Source: Aquarana catesbeiana
Taxonomy: Eukaryota; Chordata; Amphibia; Anura; Ranidae
Assembly: GCF_042186555.1 (NCBI RefSeq)
Contig: NC_133332.1
Location: 122,699,375-122,763,374, forward strand
Reading direction: 5' to 3'
Length of the DNA stretch: 64,000 nucleotides
Shown: positions 1 to 11,264 of the stretch, piece by piece
Numbering within the stretch: position 1 is the stretch's first letter
How the letters are laid out: each line of letters begins with the position of its first letter
Translations under genes and position numbers: made by a program
Notes under the pieces: model-generated
What the model saw: the letters and a program-made list of their open reading frames with translations, nothing else
What the model was told of the DNA's origin: nothing
Databases searched by the model: none

Positions 1-768
1 CCTGTTCTTCAGAGTGATCTGTGATAGATCCTGAAACAGCATAATCATGGCGCCATTAAATATGATTTGGTCATTTTGTCTCGCTTTCCGCATAATCTCC
101 TCTTTGGTAGTAAAGCTCTGTAAGCAGCAGATTATGTCACGGGGCGGTGCGGTGTCAGAACCTCTGGGCCTGAGAGCTCTGTGAGCTCTTACGAACTCAA
201 TTTCAGTGTCTTCCTGCCTCTCAAGCAGGCTGTTGGAGACTCTCCGGAGTGCTGTGGTGATCTGATCTTGATCCACTGATTCCGGTATCCCCCTGACCCT
301 GATGTTGCATCTCCTCCCCCGATTGTCAAGGTCTTCAATGTGTCTATTCATATTAATAAAGTGCTGCATATGATTAGAAGATACCATCTCCAGCTTATGA
401 ATTGCCTTGTCCCTCTGTCTGCCTGCACTTTCGGCCGCCGCCATCTTTTCATTTATCACCATCATGCTCGTTTTCAGGTCTGTTATGGCGGCTGAAAACG
501 TAGCTTTGATGTCCGCAGCAAACACAGACATGTCTGCAAACGTGAGTGGGTGGTCCTGTCTGGGCTTACCCCTGCTGATGTCTTCAGCGGCTGACAGTGA
601 GTCCTCGCTCTCTCCTTCCTCCTGTGGCATCGGCGCCATCTTGCTTCTTGTGGTCCCGCTGCGGGCCGCTGAGTTGTGTCTGAAGATTTCAGCGATGTTG
701 GCGTTGGCAGAAGCCGAGTTTCGGCGTGTCTGTGGTCCGGGGGTCCAATGTAGCTTTCTGCCAGGCAT
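1..768 (-). CDS. L1-type LINE ORF1 protein, 5' part (3' end outside window)
   Basis: Read on the minus strand from an ATG at 768 this frame is open for 256 codons to the window edge. L1 ORF1 proteins are RNA-binding chaperones of the retrotransposon RNP. The N-terminal third is basic, low-complexity and Ser/Ala-rich. Residues about 85-145 look like the coiled coil (heptad-like stretch around DLKTSMMVINEKMAAAES). An RRM-like block follows at about 147-160 with the family signature DNRGRRCNIRVRGIPES. The start of the C-terminal domain is seen as RAHRAL, then LFQDLSQITLKNR at the edge. No stop or frameshift is present in the visible part, so this copy may be fairly young. ORF2 would lie to the left of the window. 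The L1 assignment is firm; the clade (L1 or Tx1) is not resolved. Confidence 0.85.
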   Translation of the reverse strand, partial: MPGRKLHWTPGPQTRRNSASANANIAEIFRHNSAARSGTTRSKMAPMPQEEGESEDSLSAAEDISRGKPRQDHPLTFADMSVFAADIKATFSAAITDLKTSMMVINEKMAAAESAGRQRDKAIHKLEMVSSNHMQHFINMNRHIEDLDNRGRRCNIRVRGIPESVDQDQITTALRRVSNSLLERQEDTEIEFVRAHRALRPRGSDTAPPRDIICCLQSFTTKEEIMRKARQNDQIIFNGAMIMLFQDLSQITLKNR

Positions 769-1689
769 TTGTAAGCTGTAGGTCGGATGTTAGGCTTAGA
801 ACCTCCGCGTGTGTCTCAGAGCCTCCTCAATGAGCAGCCATCTCCGCCGCGCGCCAAGCCACGCCCCCTATATTCAATTTTTAATAAAAATACTGCGCTA
901 TCTGAGATTTTTTGTGGCTCTTGGTGAGCTTTATTTACTACTGCTGGAGTCCATTCTGACCACATTGAACAAAGGTGATTGAGGACTGATGCATATGATC
1001 TGGGGAGACCTTATATGTGTCACTAGGAAAAGCAGATATGTTTATGTTTATGCTGTTGTTATGACAGCCTTATGTTCCGGTGAGTTTTGATTTCACATGG
1101 AGGTGGTAACTGGTCCTTTAAGCACAATGGAAAGTAAATACACAACACAGGAAGGCAATGGAAGACTTTCTTCTTTCTTTTGTCCACAGTGGAAACAGTG
1201 TTTGGGACTTATCTTTTGTTTCTAATATTATTTGGACACTATTATGCTACACTGGTTTTAAGGTGGCCCTATTCAATCTAATTTTAAAAGTTCATATAAG
1301 ATCACTGTAACAGCAAAGTGTATACATTTAAAAAAAAAAATCCCTGAGCATGAGTGTTACTATGGTGACACTGAACTACTCTGATGAGATTATTTAAAAA
1401 AATAAAAAAAAATAGTATAAAAAATGTAAACGAAAGAAAATAGAATGTTAAAAAAGATTAAAAATTGAATTAAAAAATCTTTCTTTCTTTCTTTCTTAGC
1501 AGACTGCCACCAGTCAGTATCCCTGATCACCGACACATCAGCCATATAAAGACGCTCTACTGCACTCGTGATTGTAAGTACAAAAAAAAAAAAAAAAAAA
1601 GTGAAAAAAAATTATTTACTTTCCAAACAGGGGTCATTTGGGAGGGATTTTTACTGTCCTGGCGTCTTAAGGGCCTCAAGAAATGGTAC
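769..1689. other. No gene seen; L1 5' UTR, then AT-rich unique sequence
   Basis: The GC-rich stretch 769-870 just upstream of the L1 ORF1 ATG is probably L1 5' UTR. The rest is AT-rich with short simple repeats: a TTTC run at about 1479-1498 and an A run at about 1582-1600. No open frame or recognisable family was seen. Confidence 0.5.
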
Positions 1690-1945
1690 AAAATACATTT
1701 TGGCCTAAACTCATGAGGAAATGTGATTTTATTGGATATATTTTATAACAGAAAGTTGAAAAGGGAAATATATTTTCTTTTCAAAATGTTTGTCTTTTTT
1801 TTGTTTATATAGCAAACACCAAAAAAAATGTGGTGATCAAATACCACCAAAAAAATGTATTTGTATGAAAAAAAATTATATCAATTTCATTTGGGTACAA
1901 TGTTGCATGCCAACGCAGTTGCTGCCAGTTAACCATATGCCAATC
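1690..1945 (+). repeat. Truncated copy of a TTAA-flanked non-autonomous DNA transposon (3' part)
   Basis: The stretch matches by eye the right halves of the copies at 7100-7927 and 22000-22934: GGCCTAAACT, then a poly-T block, GTGATCAAATACCACCA, a hexamer close to CTATTTGTGG, TTTGGGTACAATG and a CAGTTAA end region. Both termini are missing. The right side breaks off near the presumed DIRS boundary at about 1946. Confidence 0.6.
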
Positions 1946-2210
1946 GCCTGGTACCGAAGTCAGGACTTTGTAAAATTTAATTTATTAAAATAAACCACTA
2001 TAACACCAGACTTGGATCAAATGGCCACAGTTTTATTATAGGCTTAAATAACAACTTATATATCTTTGAATATATGTCATATATAATAGACTCAATTTTA
2101 TTCAACTTTACTATTCATAGTAATAAAAGTAATAATAATGATATAACAATAACCTATCTATCCAAGCTCAGGTTAAAAAAACAACATATAATATCATCCA
2201 TACGCCAGGA

Positions 2211-2831
2211 TCACACAGGAGCCTGGCACCTCCCCACCTTCAGCGCGGCTAATTCAATACAAGTCTGTAAGTCCAAATTAAAAATGTCCAAAACAATATC
2301 GGACAAATGAGTACCATCTGATCGATAAAATCCCGAAATGCCACCTTCTAGATCAACATGTCTAAAAGACATGCCATTCAAGGAAATCATAAATTTTGCT
2401 ATTGTCCTATTAATCCTTTTCCTCATTTTTTCGAAAAATTTGATCTCTTGTGAACTCAGCCAAGTCAATCGTGGAACAATCATTGAAAAAACTAAGATTG
2501 CTTTAGGAAAAACAGAATAAATACACAAAAAGTCAACTTTAATCTGAGAAATAAGGTCGAATGTCTTGAAACACCCGACATCATTGCCAGCCAAATGCAA
2601 AACAATGATGGCAGGAGAAGGCCAAGAAAAATATAAGAACGACAAAGTTTCCCTCAAATTAGACCATCTCATCCCCTTTTTACCATACCACCAAATTTGA
2701 AAGTCCGATAAAGGAAGGCCCAAATTAGAGGCGTAAATCCTCCGGAATGCACGATGGTGAGAACAAAAGATATACGAATGTCCAATAACCCAAACATTGA
2801 ATTTGACACCTGCAAAATTTAAAATTAAACA
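2211..2831 (-). CDS. SGNH/GDSL-type hydrolase domain of the DIRS element
   Basis: A 206-codon frame, open from 2831 to the stop at 2211, directly follows the recombinase. It contains all blocks expected of an SGNH hydrolase: VWVIGHSYIF (nucleophile Ser in GHS) near the start, a Trp/Gly-rich WWYGKKGMRW, LAGNDVG (the Gly and Asn of GxND) in the middle, and SDGTHLS (Asp and His) near the end. Several vertebrate DIRS-like elements are known to carry such a hydrolase downstream of the recombinase; its substrate and role are not known to me. There is no good ATG at the start. A splice-acceptor-like ttttgcag at 2810-2817 (minus) precedes the GTGTCAAAT stretch, so the domain may be reached by splicing or translational coupling. 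Unlike the other DIRS genes, this frame has no internal stop. Confidence 0.75.
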   Translation of the reverse strand, partial: CLILNFAGVKFNVWVIGHSYIFCSHHRAFRRIYASNLGLPLSDFQIWWYGKKGMRWSNLRETLSFLYFSWPSPAIIVLHLAGNDVGCFKTFDLISQIKVDFLCIYSVFPKAILVFSMIVPRLTWLSSQEIKFFEKMRKRINRTIAKFMISLNGMSFRHVDLEGGISGFYRSDGTHLSDIVLDIFNLDLQTCIELAALKVGRCQAPV

Positions 2832-3538
2832 TTAGGGCGTACATAACACAAATAACAATCAGACTTCCACCCACCCAGATTCTTAATTTCAGCACTAGAT
2901 AAACCCAACTCGACCGCCTCCGTAGCAGCACCGATTCTAAACGAATGCAATGAAATACTGAGATGGCCGAGCTAAAGAAAATGTTAACACTTCTTCAGAA
3001 CAGAGTTAAACTGAAAAGTAGTTAAAGGAAAAGAGGATTGGTGTACAAATAAATGCCCAGCAGAACAATTCTGAACCGCCAAAAATTGCCGAAGCAGTGA
3101 AACAGCACATATAAATGAATTAGAAATTTTATTCACCGTAATCCAACGACCTAAACCCAATTGATCCGTTTTGCTATGTCTACGTAAAATACTTAAACAA
3201 TCAGTACCCATTAATAAATCCTCAAATAACAACCCCGCCTCGTCCATATTAGAACGAGGCACTAATTCCGACACTCTGAAAGCCCCGAAAAAACAAAGGC
3301 TAAATGCCACTTTGAATAACAGCGATTCGTAAGGAGAATAACAAATGGATTCAGTAGCCAAACACAGACGGCCTAAAAGAGCAGAGGAAATAGGCAGTCT
3401 ATGATCAGATACAAATTTACCCTTGCGATAACCTTTCAACGCCTGTTGAACTGAAAAAAAACTCTGACAAGAAGGAAAACCCCTTAATTTAAAAAAAATA
3501 AAGAAACGCCACATAACGTTTTTTGAACATGGGAACAA
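2825..3538 (-). pseudogene. DIRS tyrosine recombinase (phage-integrase fold), one frameshift
   Basis: The frame 3538-2984 holds the N-terminal catalytic part, with box-I arginine in GAFRVSEL and a following RRHSKTDQ block. After a frameshift near 2984 the protein resumes and ends at 2825. It shows LHSFRIGAAT (the HxxR box) and GWKSDCYLCYVRP, which holds the catalytic tyrosine region. The enzyme would integrate the circular element DNA without target-site duplication. The four key residues R-H-R-Y appear to be present but are split between two frames. Upstream, the link to RNase H (3710-3540) contains several stops. Confidence 0.8.
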
Positions 3539-3712
3539 GAATAATTACAAGACAATAAAAAAAATTCAAAAAGGCCAAAACCAAACTTTGCAAAAATCCT
3601 GCACATAAACTATCAGAATGTTCCAAAAAATAATATCAAAGAGACCACGCGGCTTCATAACTCGCCCACGTGCTTTTAGCTATAGAATTACAAGCAGCCG
3701 AACTTATGAACC

Positions 3713-5462
3713 TCAGATCAAGTTCCATAAGAAATCCGGGCATGGGGCACCAACCTTGTCTGCTTCTGGCACTAAAGCACAAAACCGATCCAACTGCAAA
3801 CGTGATAAAGAATCAGCCACTGTGTTGAAATTACCAGGAACATACTTAGCTTTTAACCATATATTCAGCTTTAAACATTGAAAAACTAATTGACGTAACA
3901 AAGCGATCACAGGTAAAGACTTTGAAGACAAACAATTAATGGTGTAGACAACGCCTTTGTTGTCTGAATGAAGCAAAATGCGACTATTCCAAAAAGCCTC
4001 ACCCCACAATTCTAATGCCACCACAACAGGGAACAACTACAATAAAACTTTGATCTTCGTAAAACCTTTAACACGCCAAACTTCAGGCCAAGTATCCGCT
4101 GACCAGTGACCTTGCCAATAAGTGCCATAACCAATTTCCCCTGAAGCATCGGTAAACTAATTTAAAGCTTCAGATAAACAAAAGTGGGCCTGCCACAGAG
4201 AACGACCATTAATTAAATCCAAAAAACATTTCCAAATAAATAAATCCTCCTTAATAGAGACAGTTAATCGAATAAAATGCCACCGAGAAGTAACTCCAGC
4301 AATAGCCCAATATAATCTTTTAGAAAAAACCCTACCCATCGGTATAACTCTAGACGTAAATGCCAAAAGGCCCAATAAAGATTGAATCGTTTTCAAATTA
4401 ATTTTCTTTTTGGAAAGAACAAAATCCAACAAAAAACAAAGCTTCCTCACCTTAGCCATAGGGAAACAAAATTCAATTTTTATAGTGTCTATCGTAACAC
4501 CCAAAAATTCTAAACAATGACTAGGAGGCACCAACCGGGGCCAGTGGAACACCAAACTTTTCGCAAATAATCTTAAACTCAGTAAATAAATATAAACAGT
4601 CATCCGTATCATCTTTACCAACAAACAAAAAATCATCTAAATAATGTAATAAGTGAACTGAACCAGATTGGGAACTGACAACCCAGTCCAAAAAGGTAGA
4701 AAACAATTCAAAATATCTGCAGGACAGGGAACAGCCCATGGGCAGGCACTTGTCAAAATAGTACTCCCCTTTAAAATAAATACCCAAGGAGTTAAAGGCC
4801 TTTGGATGAATCGGCAATAACCTAAAAGCGGATTTTTCATCAGCTTTAGCCAAAAGAGGTGAACCGCCCACTCCCCTAATAATTTCCAAGGCATCATCAA
4901 ACGAAGAATAGGACACCGAACAGAAATCAGGATCTATCTCATCATTTAATGAAAAACCAACAGGGTATGATACGTGATGAATTAACTGAAAAAAATTCAC
5001 CTCCTTTTTAGGAATACCCAATGGTGAAATATGAAAATTAAAAAACGGAGGCTCAGAAAAGGGGCCCTCCATACGTCCCGCAGACATTTCTTTAGAAAGT
5101 TTATCGGAAACCACCTCTTCGTAAACAGTAACAGAAGATAAATTATCATAAACTGAGCAACCAGAACCCGAAAATGTAGGCAACGGAAAATCTTCCGAAA
5201 AACCTTCAATTAGAAACTCCGCTGACATTCGGTTTGGGTAATGAATAAGCCACGGCAGCATGTTTTCTAATATCACGGGAGTCACTGCTTTTAAGAAAGG
5301 ACTCCTTCGAAGGAGTACTATCACTAATAGCCACTTTTTTAAAACATCTAGCAGCTGGATGTGCACCCGAACAATACGTACATTTGTGTTTGTGTTTACA
5401 AGTGGCTGGCCACTTACACTGACCATCATTAAAATTAAAGCACAAGCCTTTACGAATTCCAA
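3713..5462 (-). pseudogene. DIRS reverse transcriptase and RNase H, stops and a frameshift
   Basis: The frame 5462-4521 contains RT fingers and palm. Visible blocks are FHISPLGIPKK, LLAKADEKSAFRLLPIHP (first catalytic Asp region), LPMGCSLSCRYFE and HYLDDFLFVG (the YxDD active site). The thumb/connection continues in the overlapping frame 4636-4157 (CLEFLGVTIDT, LLGLLAFTSRVIPMGR). RNase H follows: FTDASGEIGYGTYW just after a stop at 4157, then VVALELWGEAF, LLHSDNKGVVYTIN and YVPGNFNTVADSLSR in 4036-3713. Stops at about 4157 and 4037 and the frame change near 4600 make this a pseudogene. The motifs match DIRS polymerases rather than LTR or LINE types. Confidence 0.85.
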
Positions 5463-6836
5463 CAGGGTTCGTAAAAATTGGTTTAGAAAACTGATGTTTT
5501 TGCGGTAACAGCAAGTTTAACCAGAGACCAACATCTTTCATCCCCCACTTAAGAGAATGATGCACAGCCAACTTCTGACGAAAGGATTTATCATAGTAAT
5601 ACCAAGCTTGTCCATTGAAATTTTTATAGGCCTCCAAAATAATCTCAACATGTTGGAAAAGCCCACTACAACGTTCAGGACATTTTTTACCTAAAACACT
5701 AGTAAAAATACAAAATGATTGTAACCAATTGTTAAACGACCTAGGAACAGAGGCATTCCTCCCAACATCAAATTTCCCTTTTATTTAAACGATGTTCAGG
5801 AGACAAAGGTAACAAAGAAAAAATGTCGATATAGTCACCACTCCAGATTTTTTCTTTACAAGCGATACTAAGATGAAAACCCAAAGGTGAATGCTCGCAT
5901 GACAACGATTCTTTCAAACAACCTTCTGAAATTTGCGTGGAAGGAACATGTACAGATGACATAGCAGGACGTATACAATCATTACTCAAAATACTAGATT
6001 CAATAGACTGAGTCAGCGTAGATTCGGAAGAATCAACTCTCCACGCTGATGCAACATTATTAACATCAATAACAGGAGATTTTAATTTATCAACAATAGC
6101 AGAAAACTTTTTTGCTAAATTACATAACATAGCAATGTCATCAGACTCACCTGATGCACCAGCACTGGTAGAAGGGACCGCCCGCATTGCATCGTCAGTT
6201 AACGCCACTGCACGAATAGGCAGAGCTTGAGTATCCATGGCAACAGCAGGAACAACATCAACCATATTTACAGTTTTGTCAAGTAAATCTTAGGACAATA
6301 CAGGAGGCTCCACAGGTGTAATATCAACATCCCCCTTGGAGCAACACTCACTGTATAATTAGGCTTTTTATTTTTTAAAATTCGTCTCACAGGAGCAGAA
6401 CTCCTAGGAAGTCTCACCTTGTCATTTTGTTTCTTCAATTCTCTAAGCGGAGACCGGGATTCGAACCTGCTAGGTCTCTTTGTAGAATGCCTGAGATCAG
6501 ATTTCACCACTGTGCATGCGCCCGAATCCAGCCTCGTCGATAATCTCTGACTCCTACCCGAAGCCTCTCGATTGACAGATAAAGGAGACGGGTGCGAAAC
6601 TCGATGAGTCACGGAAGCTTGACCCGGAGGAGGAAGAAGCCCCGGGGGGGGCGGAACAAACTCACAGTCTGATCGTCCACTGACACAGGAACAGCTGCAG
6701 CAGATTCGATGTAAGGGACAGAAGTTTGTGGTCCAGTAGGCAATAATAAGCGTTGCCGCATCCATTCTTCGCCGCCTTCGGAACCGGCTCGCTCCATCAG
6801 TTGACGCAGCATGGATTTCATCTCATCCAGAAACAA
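5206..6836 (-). pseudogene. DIRS gag-like protein with CCHC-like zinc finger, frameshifted
   Basis: Three consecutive frames (6836-6609, 6765-6268, 6265-5768), followed by a fourth ending at 5206, together read as a gag-like nucleocapsid precursor. The start MFLDEMKSMLRQLMERAG, a Pro-rich stretch (VPPPPGLLPPPGQ) and a basic, Ser/Arg-rich linker come first. The C-terminal part carries a Cys/His cluster (CFNFNDGQCKWPATCKHKHK followed by CTYCSGAHPAARC) of the type found in DIRS gag. It overlaps the start of the RT frame (5462) in another frame, as is common in these elements. At least three frameshifts or stops separate the pieces. Confidence 0.65.
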
Positions 6837-7099
6837 ACGATCTTCTTCCGTCTTTCAGCGTCGTCTGTCAAAATCTTGATGCAATCCACTTGTTTATATA
6901 CCCTCCAGCACGAGTTGAGTACCGTTTTTATTTAAATCAATACTTGAATTATGACCAATCAAACATCTTTAATTTTTAACCTATAAAATACTTTCTTTTA
7001 TGCCTGACTCGGTCCCATAGGTGGTTGTGGGGGACAGTTTTGCCCCACTTCCCACTTTTCATTCTGCATATATACTGCGGCAAGGTGGGAGTGTGCACA

Positions 7100-7927
7100 C
7101 GGGTCTGGCAGACTCAATGTCCACCTGCAATCGCAGAAAGTCAGAATGGGGATCTTATTATGTAAATAAGGCAGATCCTGGTTCTGACAGGGGACAATAC
7201 TGATATCTGCTTATCCTAGTGATCAGAAACAGCGATCTCTGTCTTGTTCCAGTAAGCCCATCCCCCACACAGTTAGGACACACCCAGGGAACAGAGTTAA
7301 CCCTTTGATAGCCCCCTAGTGTTAACCCCTTCCATGCCAGTGTCATTTATACATTGATCAGTGCATTTTTTTAGCACTGATCACTGTAATAGTGTCACTG
7401 GTCTCCAAAAAGTGTCACTTGGGGTCAGATTTGTCAACCGCAATGTTGCAGTCCTGCTAAAAATCACAGATCACTGCCATTACCAGTTAAAACAATAAAA
7501 GAAAAATAAAAGTCCAGAAATCTATCCCATAGTTTGTAGACACTATAACTTTTGCACAAACCAATCAATATACGCTTATTGCAATTTTTTTACCAAAAAC
7601 ATGTAAAAGAATACTTATTGACCTAAGTATTCTTATGAATACATTTGTTTTTTTATATATATTTTTGGATATGTATTATAGCAGAAAGTAAAAAATATAT
7701 TTTTTTTTTCAAAATTGTCAGTCTTTTTTGTTTATAGCGCAAAAAATAAAAAACGCAGAGGTGATCAAATACCACCAAGGGAAAGCTCTATTTGTGGTAA
7801 AAAAAGGACATCAATTTTGTTTGGGTACAATTTCGCACGACCGCGCAATTGTCAGTTAAAGCGACGCAGTGCTATATCGAAAAAAATGGCCTGTTCATGA
7901 AGGGGGTAAAACCTAGAGCTTAGGTGG
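7100..7927 (+). mobile_element. TTAA-flanked non-autonomous DNA transposon, diverged left end
   Basis: It shares the internal blocks of 22000-22934 in the same order: CACACAGTTAGGACACACC, GTTAACCCCTTC, CAGTGTCATTTA, then the poly-T and GTGATCAAATACCACCA blocks, then GCAATTGTCAGTTAAAGCGA. The right end reads GAGCTTAGGTGG followed by TTGA, a one-base variant of the expected TTAA. The left terminus is not clear; similarity fades near 7100. No coding sequence. Confidence 0.65.
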
Positions 7928-7939
7928 TTGATAAAGACT

Positions 7940-8600
7940 TGATGAATGAGTAGGGGTATGTACCCCATACTCATTCATATGGGGGGCAGAATCTGGAGGC
8001 CCCCTTGTCAAAAAAAGCTTCCAAATTCTGATAAGGTACCACCTGCACCTCCACAACTACTGGGCCAGGGTTGTGGGGAAGAGGCCCTTGTCCTCATCAA
8101 CATGGGGACAGGGTGCTTTGCCAGGAAAGGTCCTCCCTTGGAAAAGTGCCCCCCCCAATATTGATGGCATGTGGTCTGGTATGGTTCAGGAAAGAGGGGG
8201 TGCTCACTCATCTCCCCTTTTCCTGGCTTGCCGGGCTGCATGCTCATATAAAGGTCTGGTATGGATTTGGGGGGGGCACACTTTTTTTTTGTCTTGATTT
8301 TAAGGGAAACATTTTTTGTTCCCCTTAAAATCCATACCAGATCGATGCACATGATATGGATTTTGGGAGTGACCACATGCATTTTTTTGTCTTTTTTGAT
8401 GTGGGGTCCCCTTCAAAATCAATATCAGACCCAAAGGGCCTGGTATGGATGGGAGGGGGTCCTGCATGCTTTTTTTATTTTTTATGTCGTTCTTTTGTTT
8501 ACATTCTGCTGTCAGCACGGAATCCCCCACTGACAGCAGGGATGACTCATCGTTGTTAGGATGCCAGTGGGTGCTGGATACTTAACCACCGATAATTTAT
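7940..8600 (+). repeat. Frog-type interspersed repeat with CTGGTATGGAT hairpin blocks
   Basis: The region repeats the theme TCTGGTATGGATTT and TGGGCC(C/T)GGTATGG several times and contains an inverted pair: TCTGGTATGGATTT at 8251 faces AAAATCCATACCAGA at 8328. Similar fragments (GGTCTTGTGTGGATATTAAGG, CCCCGCATCC) lie inside the hAT element near 36370-36430, so this may be an internal fragment of a related hAT. The open frames here are GC-rich or poly-G artefacts with no domain. Confidence 0.4.
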
Positions 8601-10325
8601 CATTGCTGCTGAAAGTAGAGGAGTCACTGGTTTTTACGATGCCAGTGGGAGCTGGCTCCTTAACAACCAATCACTCATCCCTCCTGGCTGACAGCAGGGA
8701 TGAGTCACAGTGGTAAAACATGCATTACAATTTTATTGAAAATGCACCAAGTTGCACTGCAACTGCACTACAAAATCATATTGAAAATCAGCACAAGTGT
8801 GAATCTAGCCTTAATCAGGAGCACCATTAAGTCACTTGCAACAATAGGTAAGGCAACAACACATTTTACATACACAAAGGGTAATAGACATGGCACAACA
8901 ACACAAAACAGTAAACAACAGAAACTTGTCAGGCATAGAATTGAGGATCTGCCTTCATCACAAGAGCTCCAGCCACTGGGTGGGGACATTGTACCGAAAA
9001 GTAGGCATCAGGCCTGGAGGGTAGCACCAACGCCACCTGATCCTTAAAGGTGTGCCACATTTAAAACAATATAGCAAGCCTTGAGCTTTTGATAGGCCGG
9101 ATTCACCTCCTTAGTTACATGGAACAGGCGAGGGATCCCACAAAATCCTATACAGTCCCACACAAACTTGTTGTACAGTTCCGTACGCTCGCTGTCAATG
9201 GCATCAAACATTTCTTCGTAAAGGTACAGAAACTCCGTACCCTACTCCATCCTGACAACGGAAGCCTCTGTAACTGGCCCATTCTGCGACACCATCCACT
9301 TTCATAGAGATAGACACAGTGTCACACATGCTTTTGGCAAGAGGACGTCACCTGGGGCACACCTCACTTTTTATAACTTTGTAGTTCCACCTTGACATGC
9401 ATTCTTCTTACCCTACAAAGAGTTGGACAGTCACTTCTGGCCAGAGGCCCTCCTCCAATGTGATTCCTTGGCCAGAGGTCCACTTTTCAAAGTTTTAACA
9501 GCCAATCCTGCTGGCTATGCCAAGCATAGGGTGGGACCAGCACGATCCTTGTGCTAAGCATGTATGCAACCAGGCGCCAGCCCCTAAGTGTAGTTGGCAG
9601 GGTGCCAGCCCAAACCAATACTGCCCCATGCATGGATGGTTGCTGAAGGGCTTAAATTCTCATCCTCCTGGCCCTTGTGCCGATAATGCTCCTTGGCTCT
9701 GAGAGTACTCACTCACTTGGTCCCCATATCGGCTTCCAGGGCCCAGGCAGCCAGGTTTGCAACAGTAACACACACCTCACACTCCATTCCCCATATATCG
9801 GCTTTCTTCCATAAGATATTCACATGAAGGCTTGTGGGTTAACAATAAGCTTCTTGCACTTGCTTGAGTTCTTAAGTATAACAGAATACTCCATATCATG
9901 CAGACCATTCTTCAAATACTGGATTTAGAATAGATATGCAGGCACGGAGTCACTTGTGTCTCTCAGCAGATGTTACTTATCATTTCTCTTGCACTCCTAA
10001 GGCTTCAGGCTCCCTCATTGCTCATTTTTTCCAGAGGGGAGAACAATGGGACACACCAGGGCTCTACCCCTCTTTCAGGATCTTCCTCCATCTTTAGCGT
10101 AGCTGAAACACCCTTCTCCAGCCCCTCCCCTGAAGGGGAGAGCATGCACACCAGTAGCAGACCTTACTTCTCTCTTGTATGCTGGCTAGAATGAGCCCAG
10201 AGCCTCAGCTCCACCCACCTTCAATAGGGATAGCCACAGTGCACTTTACCAGTAGGAAGAGCAACCTCTACCTGTCTCCACCTGTCTACATATACTTAAG
10301 TTCATCCGTGTTAATGAGGCCAAAC
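8601..10325. other. Unrecognised sequence
   Basis: Apart from the possible ORF remnant at 9044-9242 nothing in this 1.7 kb was recognised. The part 9300-10300 is GC-balanced and might be an old LTR or other repeat, but no terminal repeats or coding motifs were found. Confidence 0.4.
9044..9242 (-). pseudogene. Unrecognised ORF remnant (65 codons, no start)
   Basis: The minus-strand frame is open from just after a stop at about 9243 to the stop at 9044. Its composition looks like a folded protein rather than a repeat (LYNKFVWDCIGFCGIPRLFH, then HVTKEVNPAYQKLKACY). The low bias and the lack of ATG or splice sites make it a possible exon or retropseudogene fragment. I do not recognise the family. 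Confidence 0.2.
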
Positions 10326-10627
10326 CAGGGTTACCAATCGTCAGTAAATTTACTGACGGTTTGTAAAAATATGTGATTTTTACAACTGTTCGTAAATATC
10401 AGGGGCTGATAATTTGTCTTGCTGTGTTGACTTTTTGAGTGTAAACCAGGAAAATTACTTGTTATGGGTATTGTTTCCATATTGTGTTTATACTGTTTAA
10501 ATATTGGCTGTCTTAGTTTATAATAGGGGTTCTGTCATTCTTCAGGTTGTCAGTAAAAAATGTGCTTCGTCTGTAAATTTTTCCATGTTTCATCAGTAAA
10601 AAATGCTGTAGGAGGTTGGCAACACTG
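10326..10627. mobile_element. hAT-type MITE with 8-bp target-site duplication
   Basis: The 302-bp element has imperfect terminal inverted repeats, CAGGGTTACCAA at the left and CAGTGTTGCCAA read inward from the right. It is flanked by GGCCAAAC (10318-10325) and GGCCTAAC (10628-10635), an 8-bp duplication with one mismatch, which is the hAT hallmark. Subterminal repeats of the palindrome CAGTAAATTTACTG type lie inside. No coding sequence. Confidence 0.8.
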
Positions 10628-10847
10628 GGCCTAACTATTTTCTAAGTGCATTGTAAAACATCTCAGTTTCTATTCAGATCCTTTCCACTCTCCTCAGCAA
10701 AAGAACCAAGCACACATGTGCACTAGAGTAATATATGCTTACAGCTTTCAATGGACTCTAATGGCAACATTTGGGGGGTGGTTGCTCTTGGTCCACTTCT
10801 CACAGTGTTGAGTTTTACCTAATGCAAGCATGGATAAGTCAGTCTAA

Positions 10848-11261
10848 TGCCCCGTACACACGATCGGATTTTCCGACAACAAATGTTGGATGTGAGCTTG
10901 TTGGCGGAAAGTCCGACCATGTGTATGCTCCATCGAACATTTGTTGTCGGACTTTCCACCAACAAATGTTGGCTAGCAGGTTCTCAAATTTTCCACCAAC
11001 AAATGTTTGTTGTCGGACTTTCCAATCGTGTGTACACAAGTTCATCAGACAAAAGTTCACGCATGCTCGGAATCAAGTACGAGTCGGAGATATAATAGCG
11101 TTTGTAATGGAAATATCACGTACATCTTATACGTCACTATGTTCGTAATTGTTGGCCAACATTTGTGTGACCGTGTGTATGCAAGACAAGTTGGAGCCAA
11201 CATCCTTTGAACAAAAATCCACGGTTTTGTTGTTGGAAAGTCCGATCGTTTGTATGGGGCA
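10848..11261. mobile_element. Harbinger-type MITE with TAA target-site duplication
   Basis: The 414-bp element starts TGCCCCGTACACACGATCGGA and ends with the near-inverted TCCGATCGTTTGTATGGGGCA. TAA flanks both sides (10845-10847 and 11262-11264), the 3-bp T(A/T)A duplication typical of PIF/Harbinger. Subterminal repeats of the TCCGACAACAAATGTTGG theme alternate in orientation. The ends resemble those of the autonomous element at 12998-20144, so that family is a plausible source of transposase. Confidence 0.85.
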
Positions 11262-11264
11262 TAA

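Larger units (their letters stand above)
1946..7018 (-). mobile_element. DIRS-type tyrosine-recombinase retrotransposon, near full-length but mutated
   Basis: On the minus strand the order is gag-like ORF (6836-5206), RT and RNase H (5462-3713), tyrosine recombinase (3538-2825) and an SGNH/GDSL-type hydrolase (2831-2211). This order, the lack of a DDE integrase and the recombinase place it in the DIRS order. DIRS elements use inverted terminal repeats and a circular intermediate. A short similarity between the outer edges (TACCGAAGTCAGG near 1952 on the plus strand and GACCGAGTCAGG read on the minus strand near 7010) may be the remains of such repeats, so both ends are approximate. Several stops and frameshifts show the copy is probably dead, yet every domain is recognisable. 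Confidence 0.85.

Noticed and set aside
8008..8533. Overlapping ORFs on both strands around 8.0-8.5 kb
   Set aside because: They lie in an interspersed repeat with G and T runs; no protein motif in any frame.
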